Below the pieces are notes generated by a model. That model was not told the DNA's origin, searched no databases, and saw nothing but the letters and a program-made list of their open reading frames with translations. Positions 36,578 to 49,770 of a stretch of DNA of 64,000 bases are shown piece after piece (the first letter of the stretch is position 1; the number at the start of each line of letters is the position of its first letter). The DNA comes from Arctopsyche grandis (taxonomy: Eukaryota; Arthropoda; Insecta; Trichoptera; Hydropsychidae), in assembly GCF_051622035.1 (NCBI RefSeq), contig NC_135357.1:14817001-14881000 (forward strand), in the 5' to 3' direction. The position numbers and the translations under genes were made by a program.

Positions 36578-39500
36578 TTGTCCTTGCTGTTGTTGACCGC
36601 CGCTTGTCTGCTGTCCTTGAAATTTGCTCCATTGACCACCACCACCTCCAGGGTTGCCCCACCCACCCCAATTACTACTCCATCCTATTTCAATTTAAAT
36701 TGAAAAAAATATGTCAAGTTATACCTCACTTACAAATGCATATAAAATCCATAATATTCATTGTAATCTACATTTCTATCAATTGAATTGGAGAGAAATC
36801 ATTTATTCATTATTAATGACCATTTTTCTTATGGCCATTTATATATAACACGCCACATAATTCATTCCATTTTTTCGTAAAGAAAGTGGCGTAAGTCCAA
36901 TTTTCTTTGACTTTGACTTAATTCAAAAATTATTACCATTTATTTATTGGATATGTTCAGAATCTCGGAAAAGCAGAATAAACGTATCACAGGCCACCAG
37001 TATTTTTAAATATTGTTAAACGCAAAACACGATATTTGTTTTGCGAAATATTTCTCGAAATGAAGAAAAATGGACTTTTGCCACTTTCAAACGGCTCATT
37101 TCACCATGAAGATTAAATGGTACTTATTATTTATATGGGGGCATCTGAGCATCAAGTATTCACACTTACACTAGCACATACAAATACACGGCAGTTACAT
37201 GAATGACTCTAGGTGTCGCAAACAGTATAATTATGATAAACATCCTGGTACGGATCAACAACACATGGAAAGTTATTTTGCAGAGTTTATGTGCCAGCAT
37301 ATACTTAATACGAAATCAAGATTCAATTGAACAGATTCTCTGCAATAAAGCAATACTGACCTCCACCAGAACACATGTATGTAAAATTCATAGATATCTA
37401 ATATATAATTTCGAAAGAGACGGTGTAAGATATAACGTATGTAAGGTTTGGGTGGGAGCATCGAAAACAAATCAAAGTTTCTATGACGGTATCAATATCG
37501 TTATTTTTTTTTGATTCAAATAAATTTAATAAAAAAACTTTTAAAAACAAAAATTGTTACTATTAGACTAGAGCGAAGCCGGGTAAAACCACTAGTATAC
37601 ATAATAGTATTATTTTGGAAATGCGTTTTCGATTTTTATCGATAAATTTTATTTTTACTAAATTTTATTTTAACTAAATTTTATTTTTTTATCGATAAAT
37701 TTTATTTTTACTAAAACTGTTTGCGACACCTACAGGCAATTCAAGCAACTGTCGTGTATTTGTATGCGTAAGTGTGTATAGTCAATGCTCAGGTGCGTTC
37801 GTATAACCAATACGTACCGATTAAATCAATATAATGAAACACAATGGTTATTATCTTTTTAGAACTAATTATTAGAATAGTATGTTTTGTATACTTAGCA
37901 ATGAGTAGAAAGGGTGTTTGTTAATTTATTATTAAATTGAATCTAATTCGATAAAATAAAAATTTTCAGATGAAGCTTAATGTTAATTATTATATATAGC
38001 ATGTAAACGTGTGCTAATGAACATACATTAATTAATCGTAATGAATATGTTGTATTGAAAAATACGTTCTACAAACAATCCTGAAAGTAATGAGTATTTC
38101 GATTATAAATGAAGTTAAAAACTATTATAATAATCAGGGAAGGTTTTTCTAGTTAAGCCTGTTCTAAGATGTGTCTTCCCTCATTGAACAAGGGGATTTG
38201 AATACCATATACCGTATGCAATTAAATTAGACCTAAATAATAGCAGCCGCATATTTTAAAATGTTTTATAATATTATACACATATACGTGTACGTTTATA
38301 AGCATGAATAATATTATAATATATTATGTAAAAAAAAATACGAAAGCATACGAATTTCCATATATGCATGTATTATATGTAAGATTATATTAAAATATTT
38401 GTCTTGCAAATAATTTATTTTAATAAAAATATTTTGTAGAGTTTCCTATCCCCATTTGGATATTTGAAAATTTTTAGACGTTCGGTAATAGGAAAGTTAA
38501 TCTAATCCACCCAAGAAAACTGAATCCCAGTCATATGACCCAAAAATGAAATGAATCTACCATCCTACCAATGTATTCTATCAATACATTTTTCTTTTGA
38601 ATTTACCCTGTGGATAATTTTGATTCCATCCACCTTGATTCCAGTTTCCTCCACTGCTTTGTTGTTGTTGATTCCAACCACTACCACTGCTGGTTTGCTG
38701 ATTCCAATTACCTTGACCTTCACTTCTCGTTTGTCCTCCAGCATTCTAAAAAAGAACAGAAGTTAATTTATGAAATTCACAAAACATGTTTATCTGTTGA
38801 TGTTTGCAGATTATATACATTTTGATGACGTTGTTGTCCCCGTCCAAATTGGTTTGGCTGACTGCGTGCAACAACGGCTGCTCCAGCACTCCCGACGCTC
38901 ACATGACCACCTCTATGTTGCTGTCCTCCCCAAGAAGCCTTACTTCCACCCCCGCGTTCGCTAGCATCACCTCTGCCGCGGTCTGCCATTCCACCACGTC
39001 CTCGTATATCACCACCACCAGCACCACGAGAATCCCTTCCACCTCGATGGCCACCTCCCCTAAAAAAAATAAAGATAAATAAAAAAAATGAGCATCTAAA
39101 AAATATAGTAAAATATATAACAATTTGGTTACAGTACCTATTGCCCCACCGATCTGAATTTCCTCGATACGGATGTGGTCCCGGGGGTCCATCACGATTT
39201 CGATTATCACGACCATATGATTGATCTCTTCCATAAGCATCACGTCCATAAGGATGATGATCACGACCATAGGATTGTTCTCTAGGTCCGCCCCAGTCAC
39301 GTCCTCCACCACCCCAACTACCTCCTGGTCGACCACCCCAGTTTCCTACACCTCGACGATCTAATCAACAATAATAAAATGTTATTAAAAGTTAACATAA
39401 AAAAGGTATCTATTATACTTGGTCCGCTCTAGGAAGAGACTTAGGAAAAGCGTATATGCCCTCACAAACCCTCGTAGCATTTCGTGCAGACGGTAGAACA

Positions 39501-42500
39501 TTGTACGCGCAAAGGACAGCATATGCGTTTTACCTAAGACAATATTACTACATCAAGTAAAAATGTAAGTCGTGAGAAATTACCTCTTCGATTGGAATCT
39601 CTATTTCTCATTGGTCCAGTATTATGACGACCACGGTCAGGTCCTCCATAACGACCCCTGTCGCTAGAACCATTGTCGAAGCGCGATCGTTTAGGAATAG
39701 ATGGTGCTCCACTCGAGGATCGACTTCCACCTGCGCTGCGAGATCTTCCACCACCACCACCACCACTGCCGTTGTTGTATCCAGCTGCTCGCCCTTCTTT
39801 GTTGTACTTCTCGAGCAGTTTCTTCGAGGCTTCCTCGTCCAACTCGGCAAATATCACTTCATCGAGCCATGAGCACTTCTCCGGTAGTACAAAGTTGGCT
39901 GTGGAATTGAATAAAGTAGAGATAAAATCTAAAATACGTTTTTATTTTCAAATAGTTTGGGATACATCTCAATATTGAAAATTCAATATATGTTTTTCAA
40001 TAAGCGATGTCACGGTAAAATATAATGAAGAGAAAGCAAAATATAAGTTCTTTTTTAATCACGGATTGGATGAAAAGGGAAGTTTAATCAAATCAAGACA
40101 TAAAAAAAAAATTTATATATATAATAACATTAAACCTTGTATGTGTTACACTAAGAAGTGAATTGTTAATTTTGAATTTTTAGAATGAGTATGCGTGCAA
40201 AAACCAAATAGTTGGTAATCTATTTTGTAGATAATTGATACTGCTTCAAATAAAATCGAACATTTTAAATATAGCATGTAATTGAGACCTTTATATTGTT
40301 ACTTCAAAAACATTTAGCAAATAATAGTGCTAATTGTGTTTAAAATGATTTGAGAAGATATTTGCCATAATGCACCAGCCATTCAAATTTATTATTACCG
40401 ATAACATTGAAATGACGAATGTAATAGTTCCTAGCACAAACATAATAAATTTATCAAAATAAGTCACTTTAAACAGTTTTATCAAGTATTAAGTGAATAA
40501 AATGCAGGAACAAATGATGCAGTGAGACGGTTGGGTTTAGGTTCTTTATGAGATTGCATTTAAAAGCTTACCTTTCATTTCGAGGACTGCTCCGTCGGGT
40601 ACATCTTTGCCATCCTTCTCTTCCCTTAATCGTTGCCTTTCCTCATAAGCAGTTTCATCGGGGACAATTACAACGGCGGTACGCTTGTATCCAATGAATT
40701 CGCGCATTTTGCGTCTCTGAGCTGACGGGTAGACATTAGTCTAAGCCCCCCCAAGTATTTAATTTTCCCCGATAATTAAACAGGTCCAGTGGATGACGAG
40801 TCGATGTAATAATGGTATTTAAAATACCCCCCAATCAATATTATTATTGTCAGTGAGTTATTTTTAGTGATAGCACACCCCACATAGTAGTAAGTTGAGA
40901 TGTTGATGATTTTCGACAGTTCCAGGTAACGTTGACATTGTTGTTGAAGATTAATCCAAGGGTCATCATCAGCAGGATATGAAGAATCGGAGCAAAACAT
41001 ATTTTTTTGTGAGTTAATGTTGTTCAAATATATCCAATATAGTTGTAAAAGGATTGACCCTTAACTGTGTGACAATTCAATTGTGTACAATCTGATCTTA
41101 GATTGACTAATATTTACTACATGCAACATCTACTGGATATTATAATATTTGCATTATTTCAGATCCAACATTTACAATCAATTCAAACACATTATATAAA
41201 AAAAAATTGCTTGTAAAATTTTCACTCTTTAACACTATCACTAACAATACACATGAGAAGTGATAAAATTTCACAGTCCTAATTAGATACATATATGAAG
41301 ATTTTTAATCGAAAATCTCTTATGTTGTATTTTTTATATATTAATTCCGTTTGCTTTCTGATTTTACTATTATAATTACTATATTGGTATTCATTTTGAG
41401 GATTAATAGCAATAATACATACTTTGATTTAGATAGTCTTCTTACATTCTAAAAAATGAAATTATGGATAATTCAATCTGGTAAACATATGATAGGAAAC
41501 ATATTTTAGAATGAATTAATTGTTGTTCGCCATTGATAAGTTTGCTTCACAAATTCCCTGAAATTGACTTGCATTACTGATTCTTTTAAGTGTCCAACGG
41601 AGATGATGTCGAAATCTACTGTATATATAGAGATTAATGCAAATCCACAATTTTCGATGTAGCATTATTATTTTTGGTATACTATCTCACAGTACTCTAG
41701 CTTAAGCCGCTGATAAATTTTGAAGGAAGTTGAAGCCAGGAGTCCTCACATAATAAAACCCCAAGTAATTTGGGTAATGTTATTAAATAGTAATTTTTCG
41801 AGATTTTCTAGTATATGGCCATGATATCTGAAAACTGAATAATTTGCTCCACTCTCGTGATATTGTATGAGACATACATACATGTAGATACAACCAGTTC
41901 CAGGGTCCGTGCGGTAATCATACCTGTTATATCATACTTTCTAACTATGTTGCGTTTCTAAAAAATAACAACCAAAATATAGATATTCTTCTAATAGTTC
42001 AGATATATTTTTCGCATATTAAAAATATATCTATAAGATCTTTTTCTATTTTTGTTTATCTTAGGGCCCGGGATTCCTCTCTGCAGCCCTGGGTACGACT
42101 GAAGAAACAGTATCTATATTATTTCTCAAAACACAGATTTCAATATAAAACTATATATGTAGTTGTAAGTATAAAAGAAAACCACTGTTGGTAGAATTGG
42201 TGGGTATTGTTTTCATGTTAAGTTTAAAAGTTTTCGTTATAGATGATTTTTTAAATGTTGAATCGGAATAAATGCAAATATATAACACCAGTATTGTTGT
42301 TAAATAGTAGATAATTCAGATATACATCAAGGAAAATGCATAACTGTTAGATTCCATGAAAATAAACATTTATATCCATAGATTAAGGGTACAAAACTTA
42401 TATGCTACATTTATCGTAGACTTCCCTTCCTCATAAAGAGTAGAAGGGAGCTACTAATATTTAATTATTAAATACGAAGTGATCCACCACGACAGTCCTA

Positions 42501-45500
42501 TCATGGTCGGATCTTCTTGCTAATATGAAGTCACCTTCTCTGTAATGTATAGAGTCATTATTGTTAAAGGTTTCCTTTTCCTTGTACATAGTCTAAAACT
42601 TATAAATTATACATGTGAATTTTGATTGCCTCATTTATCAGAAGAAACTAAAATTTTGCTATCATCTCTTTCGATGTCTGAACTACTCACCTTCTGAATA
42701 GAGCCTAATGACCGATGAAAATAACTTAATGAATATTTAGAGTATAAATAACAGTGGTTTATAAATACCTGTGATCCTCTGCAACAGATGTAACATCAAG
42801 GACCAATACCACCACCACATTTTATCCCATTTTTTACCTGTTTCACCTTACCTTTGCATGGAGACAAAAACTTGTTTTTCTCACGTAGAATCACATTACT
42901 CAGGTGTCTTTGTTACATACGTACATTAGAAAGTATGATACACTTAAAATGCTTTTTATAAATTACACATTTGTTAAACATGAAGCATTTGAAATGTATT
43001 AAAAAAAAAAAAAAAAATACGCAAAAGAATAATCTCAATATCAACGTAACTTTAGAAATTATCATGAATATTTCTGAGTAAATTAGTATTTCTAAATAAA
43101 AATTTCAATATTTTGGCAGACTATCGGAAAAAGATACACAAAAAAAAAACGACTTCAATCTATCGTAAATTGGTTTTAACCTTTAATATAACAGAATAAA
43201 TTCCAAATTTTTCGAATATTTTAATTGTTTGCCCACAAATATAGTTTAATATGAAAGGTTAAACACCACTATGTAGTATTATATTAAAATTATATTTTCT
43301 TTTTTTCTATGATTTGGGAATGACGTTTACCTGATCAAGTATATAGTTGCGACGCCGGTTTTGTGCGATTTCGATGAGCTTAACCACACACTTGGTGACT
43401 TTAGAAATAAGCATTTTCCATTTACCATCGTACTGCGTCTTGAATGGTTTGCAATCAATCTGGGAGAAACGCATTTGATGTAATAATTTATAAAACACAT
43501 ACATGTATTTGATTCTGACTGACATGTTAACAAACTACCTTCATTTTTTCTACAAGTGCGCTGGTGCTCAAGGTGTTGAATCTCTTCTCAGGATGTTCAG
43601 CAATATATTTTTGAGACCAATAAGTTTTACCGGATCCAGGTAGACCACACATCATGACGACCTGAATTTAAAATGTTTTAATGTCAATTGTATAATTATT
43701 AAAAAATAAGTAATAAAATAAAATTACATACATCGCACTGTTCTTCTTCAGAAGGTTTTACAGGACCAGTTATCAATTTTTCAAAAGGAACTTGACCAAT
43801 TAACACATAGTCATCCAACATCTTTGCCTCCTCACCATCAACTTCAATGCTAAATACAATAAATGACATAAAATTGTGTTTACAAGATAAATATAAAACA
43901 AAAAAGTGAAATTTATTAAACCTAATAAGGGTTGTCTGTTTGGACTCCTGAACAATAGTTTCATTTGATTCTACCGGAGTCTCTGTTGTATCTTTTGGAG
44001 TATCTGTTGTATCTTTTGGAGTATCTGTTGTATCTTTTGGAGTATCTGTTGTCTGATCTACTTCCATATTTTCATCAGCAGTTGGTTTCAATGATTCTGA
44101 ATTCGATTTTAAAATATCATATAAATATATATATATGTACGTATTTACATATTTTTGTACTAAAAAATATTAAATATTACCTTCAACTGGTTTGTCCTCT
44201 ACGTGTTCTAGTTCATCATCTGAACATTTAAGTGGATCGTATTTCTCAGATCCCTTATCCTATAAAACAATTTAATAAGTTATATATTGTCAGATTACAT
44301 GCAACTGTTAAAAAAATAAATATATATATGTACCAAGGTTTCTGCCTTGATATCCTCAGTTTTTTCTTCTTCGACTTTTTGAGTTTTTTCTTCTTCGACT
44401 TTTTGAGTTTTTTCCTCTTCTTTGACTTTCTGAATTTTATCTTCTTCTTGATCTTTCTTGTCTAAAAATATTACAAAAAGTAAGTAATGTTTTTATAATG
44501 GCAAATTTGTTGACATATACAAAAAAATGAATGAAATTATTACTTTCTTTATTGGGAACATCAACTTGGCGCTTTGTGACTTTTGTTTTGGTCAATAAGT
44601 TATATTTTTCATGTCCAAAATTAGCACGATAACAACAGTTTCTTGACAATATGTGGGGAAAGAGTGCACTGTTTTCTAAAGTATCTTTATCAAATTCAAA
44701 AGCCGTACCTTGAGGCTCACCATTTATTGTGTATGAGATGGTACAAGGCGTAGATTCAAAGTCCTACAAGAAAAACGTTTTAAATAAAATTTCTGTAACG
44801 CTAACATTGATGCCGTATCAATATAATAAAATATTTATTAGATACATATATAGAAAGGTAATATGCATATTTTAAACATTACCACATAGGCACCAACAAC
44901 ATCCTTTTCTTTTAAAGCCTTTGCATAATCGTCAAAATTTCCATCATTAACTTTACGACCAGAGTGTTCAAAACCCCAACTTAATTTGGAATCACCTGTA
45001 AAATATATTAGTAATGAACATCTATATTTTTAGGATAAAAAAAATGCGTTTATTCGTATGTAATTATTTCACAAACCTAAATGGAGTGAAGAATTTATAG
45101 AAGACCATCCAAATCTGATGCCCGGAATACAATTTTCTGGAGGGGAAATCATTGATTCAATTATCACCTAAACAGACAAAAAAAATTAATTACCCATATT
45201 TAACAAACCAAAAAGAATAAATATAAAGTAAAATACCTCATAGCAAACTTTCCCTTGATTTACACCGTGAGAAGAACGTGCACCAGCCCAACAATGACCA
45301 AAGCCACCATCGGTGAGTGGAATAGCAACATTCATATCTGGGATATCAATATGTAAATTCAGATCACTGTCATCTATAAAGACAAAAAAACATATTTTGA
45401 TGAACTAAAATGAAACAAATACTAACGAAATTTGACTTCAAATAAAAAGCAATACATACACCATGAAATTGTAACCTTGTCTTTAGGTATTTCTGGTTCG

Positions 45501-48500
45501 GGTACTTTAACAGGACTTTTACGCCTGGGTGGAGATGGGCCTCGGGTTCTTTTGCGACCCCGTTTAGTTCTACCACGTCCTTTGTCATCATCATCATCTC
45601 TAATTGATATATATTCTCCCGTGACCTAAATATTATTTTTGTTAATATGGTTTTAATAAATCCACAAACACGAAAGTAACTCCTAAATATTTCTTATACC
45701 TGAACATCATTGTCTGGAATAGAAGATTCTGCATTTTGATTTACATTACCCCATCGGCTGTGTTTTTCTCTTCGTTTTCTATCCTTCTTTGGATCTTCAT
45801 CCTACAAAGAAAAATTTTATTATATAATGTAATCCGATTGTAAAAAATACATAATATAGTAATAATATTATATAAATTAGTAAATGTTATATAAAACATA
45901 CTTCTTTTTTGTCATCTTTCCCTTTTTCGTTTGGTTTGGTAGCAGTTTCATTTTCATCCCCATCTTCCTTCATTTTCTCAACGTCTTTGATATTCTCTAC
46001 ATCGTTTACAGACTGAGAAATTGTCTCTGTTTCCATTTTATCTCCTAAAAACAATTTTATATATGAATATAAATTCAAAAAAGTAAAACTTAGATTTAAC
46101 AAACTAATGCGGGTGAGGGAGTGTACATTTAGGCCGGTAGTTCGTTATATATAAACATAGGTTTGGCAAATGAGTTTTATTTTTAAATATTTGCACCTAC
46201 ATCACATATTAACGCAATTTGTCTTTTTTGTTTAATGTCTGAAAGAGTAATGCCATATTGTTCAAAAGAGATACAAGACTAAAACTCTTGTATGTCAAGT
46301 TTTTTATTTAACCTTAAATCAATTATTTCACTTATTATTTAAATCAATTAATTTAAACTTATTTAGTAGAGAAATAAATTCATTAATTCCAGTAAACAAA
46401 TTTAACTCTTGTGCAGGACTCCCTTCCTAACTCCCTCCTATGTGAATCAGCAGCCAGCATTGCAAACGTCAATACTACGTTCAGTCTACAAGCAGGATGA
46501 TATTATGACTCAAATTGGAGTGCGAAAGGTATAACAGGATAATAATATCAGGATGCTTTCAACAGTAATTTTTTTTTTACATTTAAGCGGATATTTTGTC
46601 TATTATATTAAGGTTTTAGTGTATATATTTAATTTAAAACTGTATAAAAGAAAATATTAAAATTTACCTTTAGAATCAATATTTTGAGGTTGATCAACAA
46701 TTTTATCTTCAGATTTTGTTTCAATTAGTTTAGTAGGAGTTGGTGAAGCTTGTCGTTTAATTTCAGGTTCTTTTATAACTTTTGTGGTTTCGTCTTTCGT
46801 GACTAATTGATCAAGTGGTGTTTTATCTTGGTTTGCAGATAACTCAGCAGCAACCACAGCTGGCTCTGACAATTGCTCTTTTTTAGGAGACGGTTGAATA
46901 GAAACAGGCGAAGTTTGTTTTAATGGAGATTGTGTTTCTTTTGTAGGCGATGTTTGAATTTTCGATGGTGTGGTTTGTTGTTTTTCAGGTGATTGAATAG
47001 TAATTAAAGGTATTTGTTGTTCTTTTACTGGAGACTGTTGTATTTTAGTTGGTGACGGTTGTTCTTTCACAGGCGGTGACTGCATTTTTACGGGTGAAGG
47101 TTGCACTTTTGCAGCTGATGGTTGCTCTTTCACGGACAGTGGTTGCTCTTTTACAGGCGATGCTTGCACTTTCAGAGGTGTCGGTGATTGCTCCTTAGCA
47201 GGTGAAGGTTGTTCTTTCACAGGCGAAGGTTGTACTTTCACAGGGGAAGGTTGTACTTTCACAGGCGAAGGTTGTTCTTTCACAGGCGAAGGTTGTACTT
47301 TCACAGGCGAAGGTTGTACTTTCACAGGCGAAGGTTGTACTTTCACAGGTGAAGGTTGTTCTTTCACAGGCGATGGTTGTTCTTTTACAGGTGTAGTTTG
47401 TTTCACCGGAGAGTCCTGAGTTTGCACTTTTTCTAGTGACGCTTTTTCATTTTGCGCCGTTGTTGTAACAGGGCTAAAAAACAAAATGGAAAATGAAAAA
47501 TACATTTTCGTACAATATTTTAATAAGTAAATATGAATATTTATTAAAATAATACTAACGCCTCCACTGGCTTGGATGCGTCTGCTAAAATGGATTCCTG
47601 ATTTGAATCACTGGAATCTTCAACAGTAAAAACACCTTCGGCTTCATCTGCTTCAATTATGGGCGGTTGTGCAGGCTTTTGAATGGATGCATCAGGATCA
47701 CGGCGAGACGATTGCTACGATAAATTAATAGGAAAATATGTAAATGATATATTTTTATACACAAGTTTATAGTTGCATTGAAAATTTTTTTTTACCCGTG
47801 TAGGAGTAGGTGGGGGCTCTGATGAGGACTGTCGTCGCCTAGTACGACTGGCAGGTCCAGGTCTACGAGTTCGTGGTGGAGAATCACCACCAGCATCTTC
47901 AATTTCTTCTGTTGAAGTGTCTGCTATTGTCGTATCCGAAACGACTTTAAAAGAAAAAAAAGTTTAGATGAATTTAAATCACATTAATAAAAATAAAATA
48001 ACTTTTACAGTATAAGCACCAGCAGCAGATGGTGAGTATATCCTCATTATATTGGTACTATTTTTATTCATTTTATGTTTTTAATTCTATATGACAATAA
48101 AAAAGTTCGTCTGTATAAATGCGCAAGACCATTTAAATAACTAGCGATACAAGTCTCAACAATGACGTAAAATGGTTTGGTGCGAGGTCTTCAAAAAAAA
48201 AAATGTTAAAGAGGGGGTCTCAGACTATATTAACCCTCCCTCACCGAAGTGGGGGAGGGTATACAAGTGGCCTCATTTTTACAAACCTATACGTTTCACT
48301 TATTACGTTTTTCGTAATAACTATGTGGTTTTCAAAGCTATATACCCTATCTTTTTTGTATTCCTAAAATGAGCTACAAGAAATTTATTTTAATAGATTT
48401 TTTATGATTTAGAAAAAGGGTAAGGGTAAGTTATTTTAGTTAAATATCACCAACGACATCTTTTACTAAGTCCCGATACGAATACATTACAAGAAATACG

Positions 48501-49499
48501 AGGTTCAACGTGTTTTTTCTTTATATGAAGTAGGAGTGACGCAACGCACAAATTTGTGCACACGGTAGCCAAAGGAAGTTTTTCAAACGCACAAATTTGT
48601 GCGCACGGTATCCTGTGTGTTAAGTAGATATGTGAAGGTAGACTGCATACTAAAGTGGCACCAATCAATGTTTGTCTGTCACGTATGCGTTCCTATACCA
48701 TTGAACCGATTGCGATGAAACTTACACGAGTTATTGTGTATGCCCGCGATGGTTTCTGTAAAAAAAAAATCGTCCAAAAACGGAAACGGAAACGAGTGGT
48801 ATTGCAACGCAATAATTTCCAATGTGTTCACGTCGCCACCTCGGTTGTTACGGTAAAATAAACAAATAATTGAATAATTTCAAATTGTTTTTCCGACAAA
48901 TTATCATTACTGTAATTTAATTTGATTATTAAGTATTAATTTGAAACTGAAGCATTCACTTATCGAAACACATATTGCTTGCGTTGTTGAGGCATAGCAA
49001 CGCATAAATAAAAGCAATATAGCGTCAAAATGTGTTCGAAAACAGCGGCCGATAAATCCTTCGCATATATCAGTGGGGATGCCGCCAGTCTAAACAAATG
49101 ACAAAACACGGGCATGGCCACCAACGGTCGCGTCACGACCAACACAACTGTCAGCCGGCTCGAGGAAATCCCAATTCGCGAACGAAACCAATACAACAGA
49201 TAATACACCGTAGTAGATTACATGCAAGTTGTTTACCAACGTGATAAGGAGACGCGAATGGGGTTAGGTTCAGCCGTGAAGTGGATTGTTTTCAACGCGG
49301 GGGAAAGGGGCGCGTGGGGGAGGGGTGAGGGGCGGGGAACGATGATGTCGTCACGTTTGACCGAGAATTAACCTTGTCCCTGTGAGCTGAGGGCCGCCTT
49401 CAGCCGGTCCACGAGAGCCGGCTTGTTCCCGCGCGTATCGAGCCCGAGCGTCGACAGTTCGGCGCGCAGCTCGACCACTTTCAGTTTGGCGGGATCCAT
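35929..49499 (-). CDS. hnRNP U-like protein (SAP-SPRY-P-loop-RGG), 25 coding exons, 1493 residues
   Basis: Nuclear RNA/chromatin-binding scaffold. Minus-order exon 5' ends: 49499, 47944, 47714, 47473, 46044, 45801, 45625, 45373, 45167, 44995, 44763, 44461, 44259, 44096, 43849, 43661, 43459, 40740, 39898, 39360, 39059, 38745, 36684, 36258, 35985. Phase holds throughout; total 4482 bp. Domains: SAP (1-42, KLKVVELRAELSTLGLDTRG); Pro/Lys-rich linker with SPVK heptads (about 150-350); SPRY (about 510-730, TISWYDSDLNLHIDIPD, LSWGFEHSGRK); acidic linker with two repeats; P-loop kinase-like domain with Walker A GLPGSGKT (909-916) and RRRNYILDQTNVYPSAQRRK; RGG/GGR tail; Gln-rich C-terminus ending AAQEKK. 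Orthologous to animal HNRNPU/HNRNPUL and fly CG30122, but longer because of the linkers. The frame stays open about 95 codons upstream of ATG 49499; the start was chosen by homology to SAP. Confidence 0.95.
37141..37794. mobile_element. Element with terminal inverted repeats of about 85 bp, hnRNP U-like intron 22
   Basis: The left CTGAGCAT...CACACTTAC...CACATACAAATACACGGC...AGGTGTCGCAAACAGT is mirrored by ACTGTTTGCGACACCT...GTGTATTTGTATG...GTAAGTGTG...ATGCTCAG on the right. A short Helitron (37397-37595) lies inside, so this element is the older of the two. No transposase reading frame. Confidence 0.72.
37397..37595 (+). mobile_element. Short non-autonomous Helitron, nested
   Basis: Begins TCTAATATATAATTTCGAAA and ends GAAGCCGGGTAAAACCACTAG, between A and T as Helitrons insert. 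The same two ends occur at 49890-50228. The 5'-TC and 3'-CTAG ends and the GCGAAGCCGGG block before the end are typical of insect Helitrons. Confidence 0.75.
39438..39540. mobile_element. 103-bp MITE in hnRNP U-like intron 19
   Basis: GACTTAGGAAAAGCGTATATG at the left is mirrored by CATATGCGTTTTACCTAAGAC at the right. No clear duplication. Confidence 0.55.
40741..43330 (-). other. hnRNP U-like intron 17 (2.6 kb)
   Basis: The longest internal intron of the gene. AT-rich, with a run of about 16 A at 43001-43017. An 83-codon minus-strand frame at 40776-41027 shows no recognisable domain and no matching splice phase. Nothing else stands out. Confidence 0.6.
43982..44052 (-). repeat. Coding minisatellite: TDTPKDT heptad, hnRNP U-like exon 14
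   Basis: A 21-bp unit (minus ACAGATACTCCAAAAGATAC) occurs three times almost unchanged and a fourth time as TETPVES. The phase is intact. It sits in the acidic linker between SPRY and the P-loop domain. Confidence 0.92.
44361..44426 (-). repeat. Coding minisatellite: KVEEEKTQ octad, hnRNP U-like exon 12
   Basis: A 24-bp unit encoding KTQKVEEE in two near-identical copies plus a diverged flanking copy (QKVKEEEKTQKVEEEKTQKV). Highly charged and probably helical. Confidence 0.88.
46880..47410 (-). repeat. Coding minisatellite: PSPVKEQ/PSPVKVQ heptads, hnRNP U-like exon 4
   Basis: About 20 or more tandem 21-bp units encoding K(E/V)QPSPV, nearly identical at DNA level in 47200-47400 and progressively diverged towards 46880 (SPTKETQ, SPLKQT, SPKKEQ). 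Each unit holds an S/T-P-x-K site of the kind used by cyclin-dependent kinases. Confidence 0.95.
48545..48613. repeat. Two direct copies of a 26-bp palindrome-bearing motif
   Basis: CGCACAAATTTGTGC followed by (A/G)CACGGTA(G/T)CC occurs at 48545-48570 and 48588-48613. The core GCACAAATTTGTGC is a perfect 14-bp palindrome. Lies in hnRNP U-like intron 1. Confidence 0.75.
48655..48780 (+). repeat. Fragment of a dispersed insect repeat
   Basis: The words TGTTTGTCTGTCACG, ACCATTGAACCGATTGCGATG and AAACTTACACGAGTTATTG resemble a stretch often seen inside insect Helitron-like and related repeats. No ends are present, so the family cannot be fixed. Confidence 0.35.
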
Positions 49500-49770
49500 G
49501 TTGGCTTCCTTCTGGCTCGCACGTTCTCGCGCGTCTTCGTCTTCGTCTACTACTTCTACTACTTCTACTACAACGTCTACGTCTACGTCTACGTCCAAGT
49601 CTCGGTGAACGGGCCGAAGCACCGGAAGTCGCTCCCGCCCACTCGCACGCGCCCGCCGCTCGTTGCCCGCCCGCTCCCGCTCCCGCTCTCGCCTCCGCTT
49701 GTGTTCGCCGCAAGGCGCAAAGCGTCTGCCCGCGAGGTCGTAACACACACAAGCACGTCCCTGTACGCGT
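49255..49770 (-). promoter_or_regulatory. GC-rich promoter and leader of the hnRNP U-like gene
   Basis: A GC-rich block around exon 1, with G-runs near 49300-49340 and an ACGT/CTACTT simple-repeat stretch at 49545-49605 that keeps the upstream frame open (reads DVDVDV and EVVEVV). No TATA box was recognised. Confidence 0.45.

Noticed and set aside
40776-41027. 83-codon minus-strand frame in hnRNP U-like intron 17
   Set aside because: First 30 residues look protein-like, but no flanking acceptor/donor keeps phase and no family was recognised.
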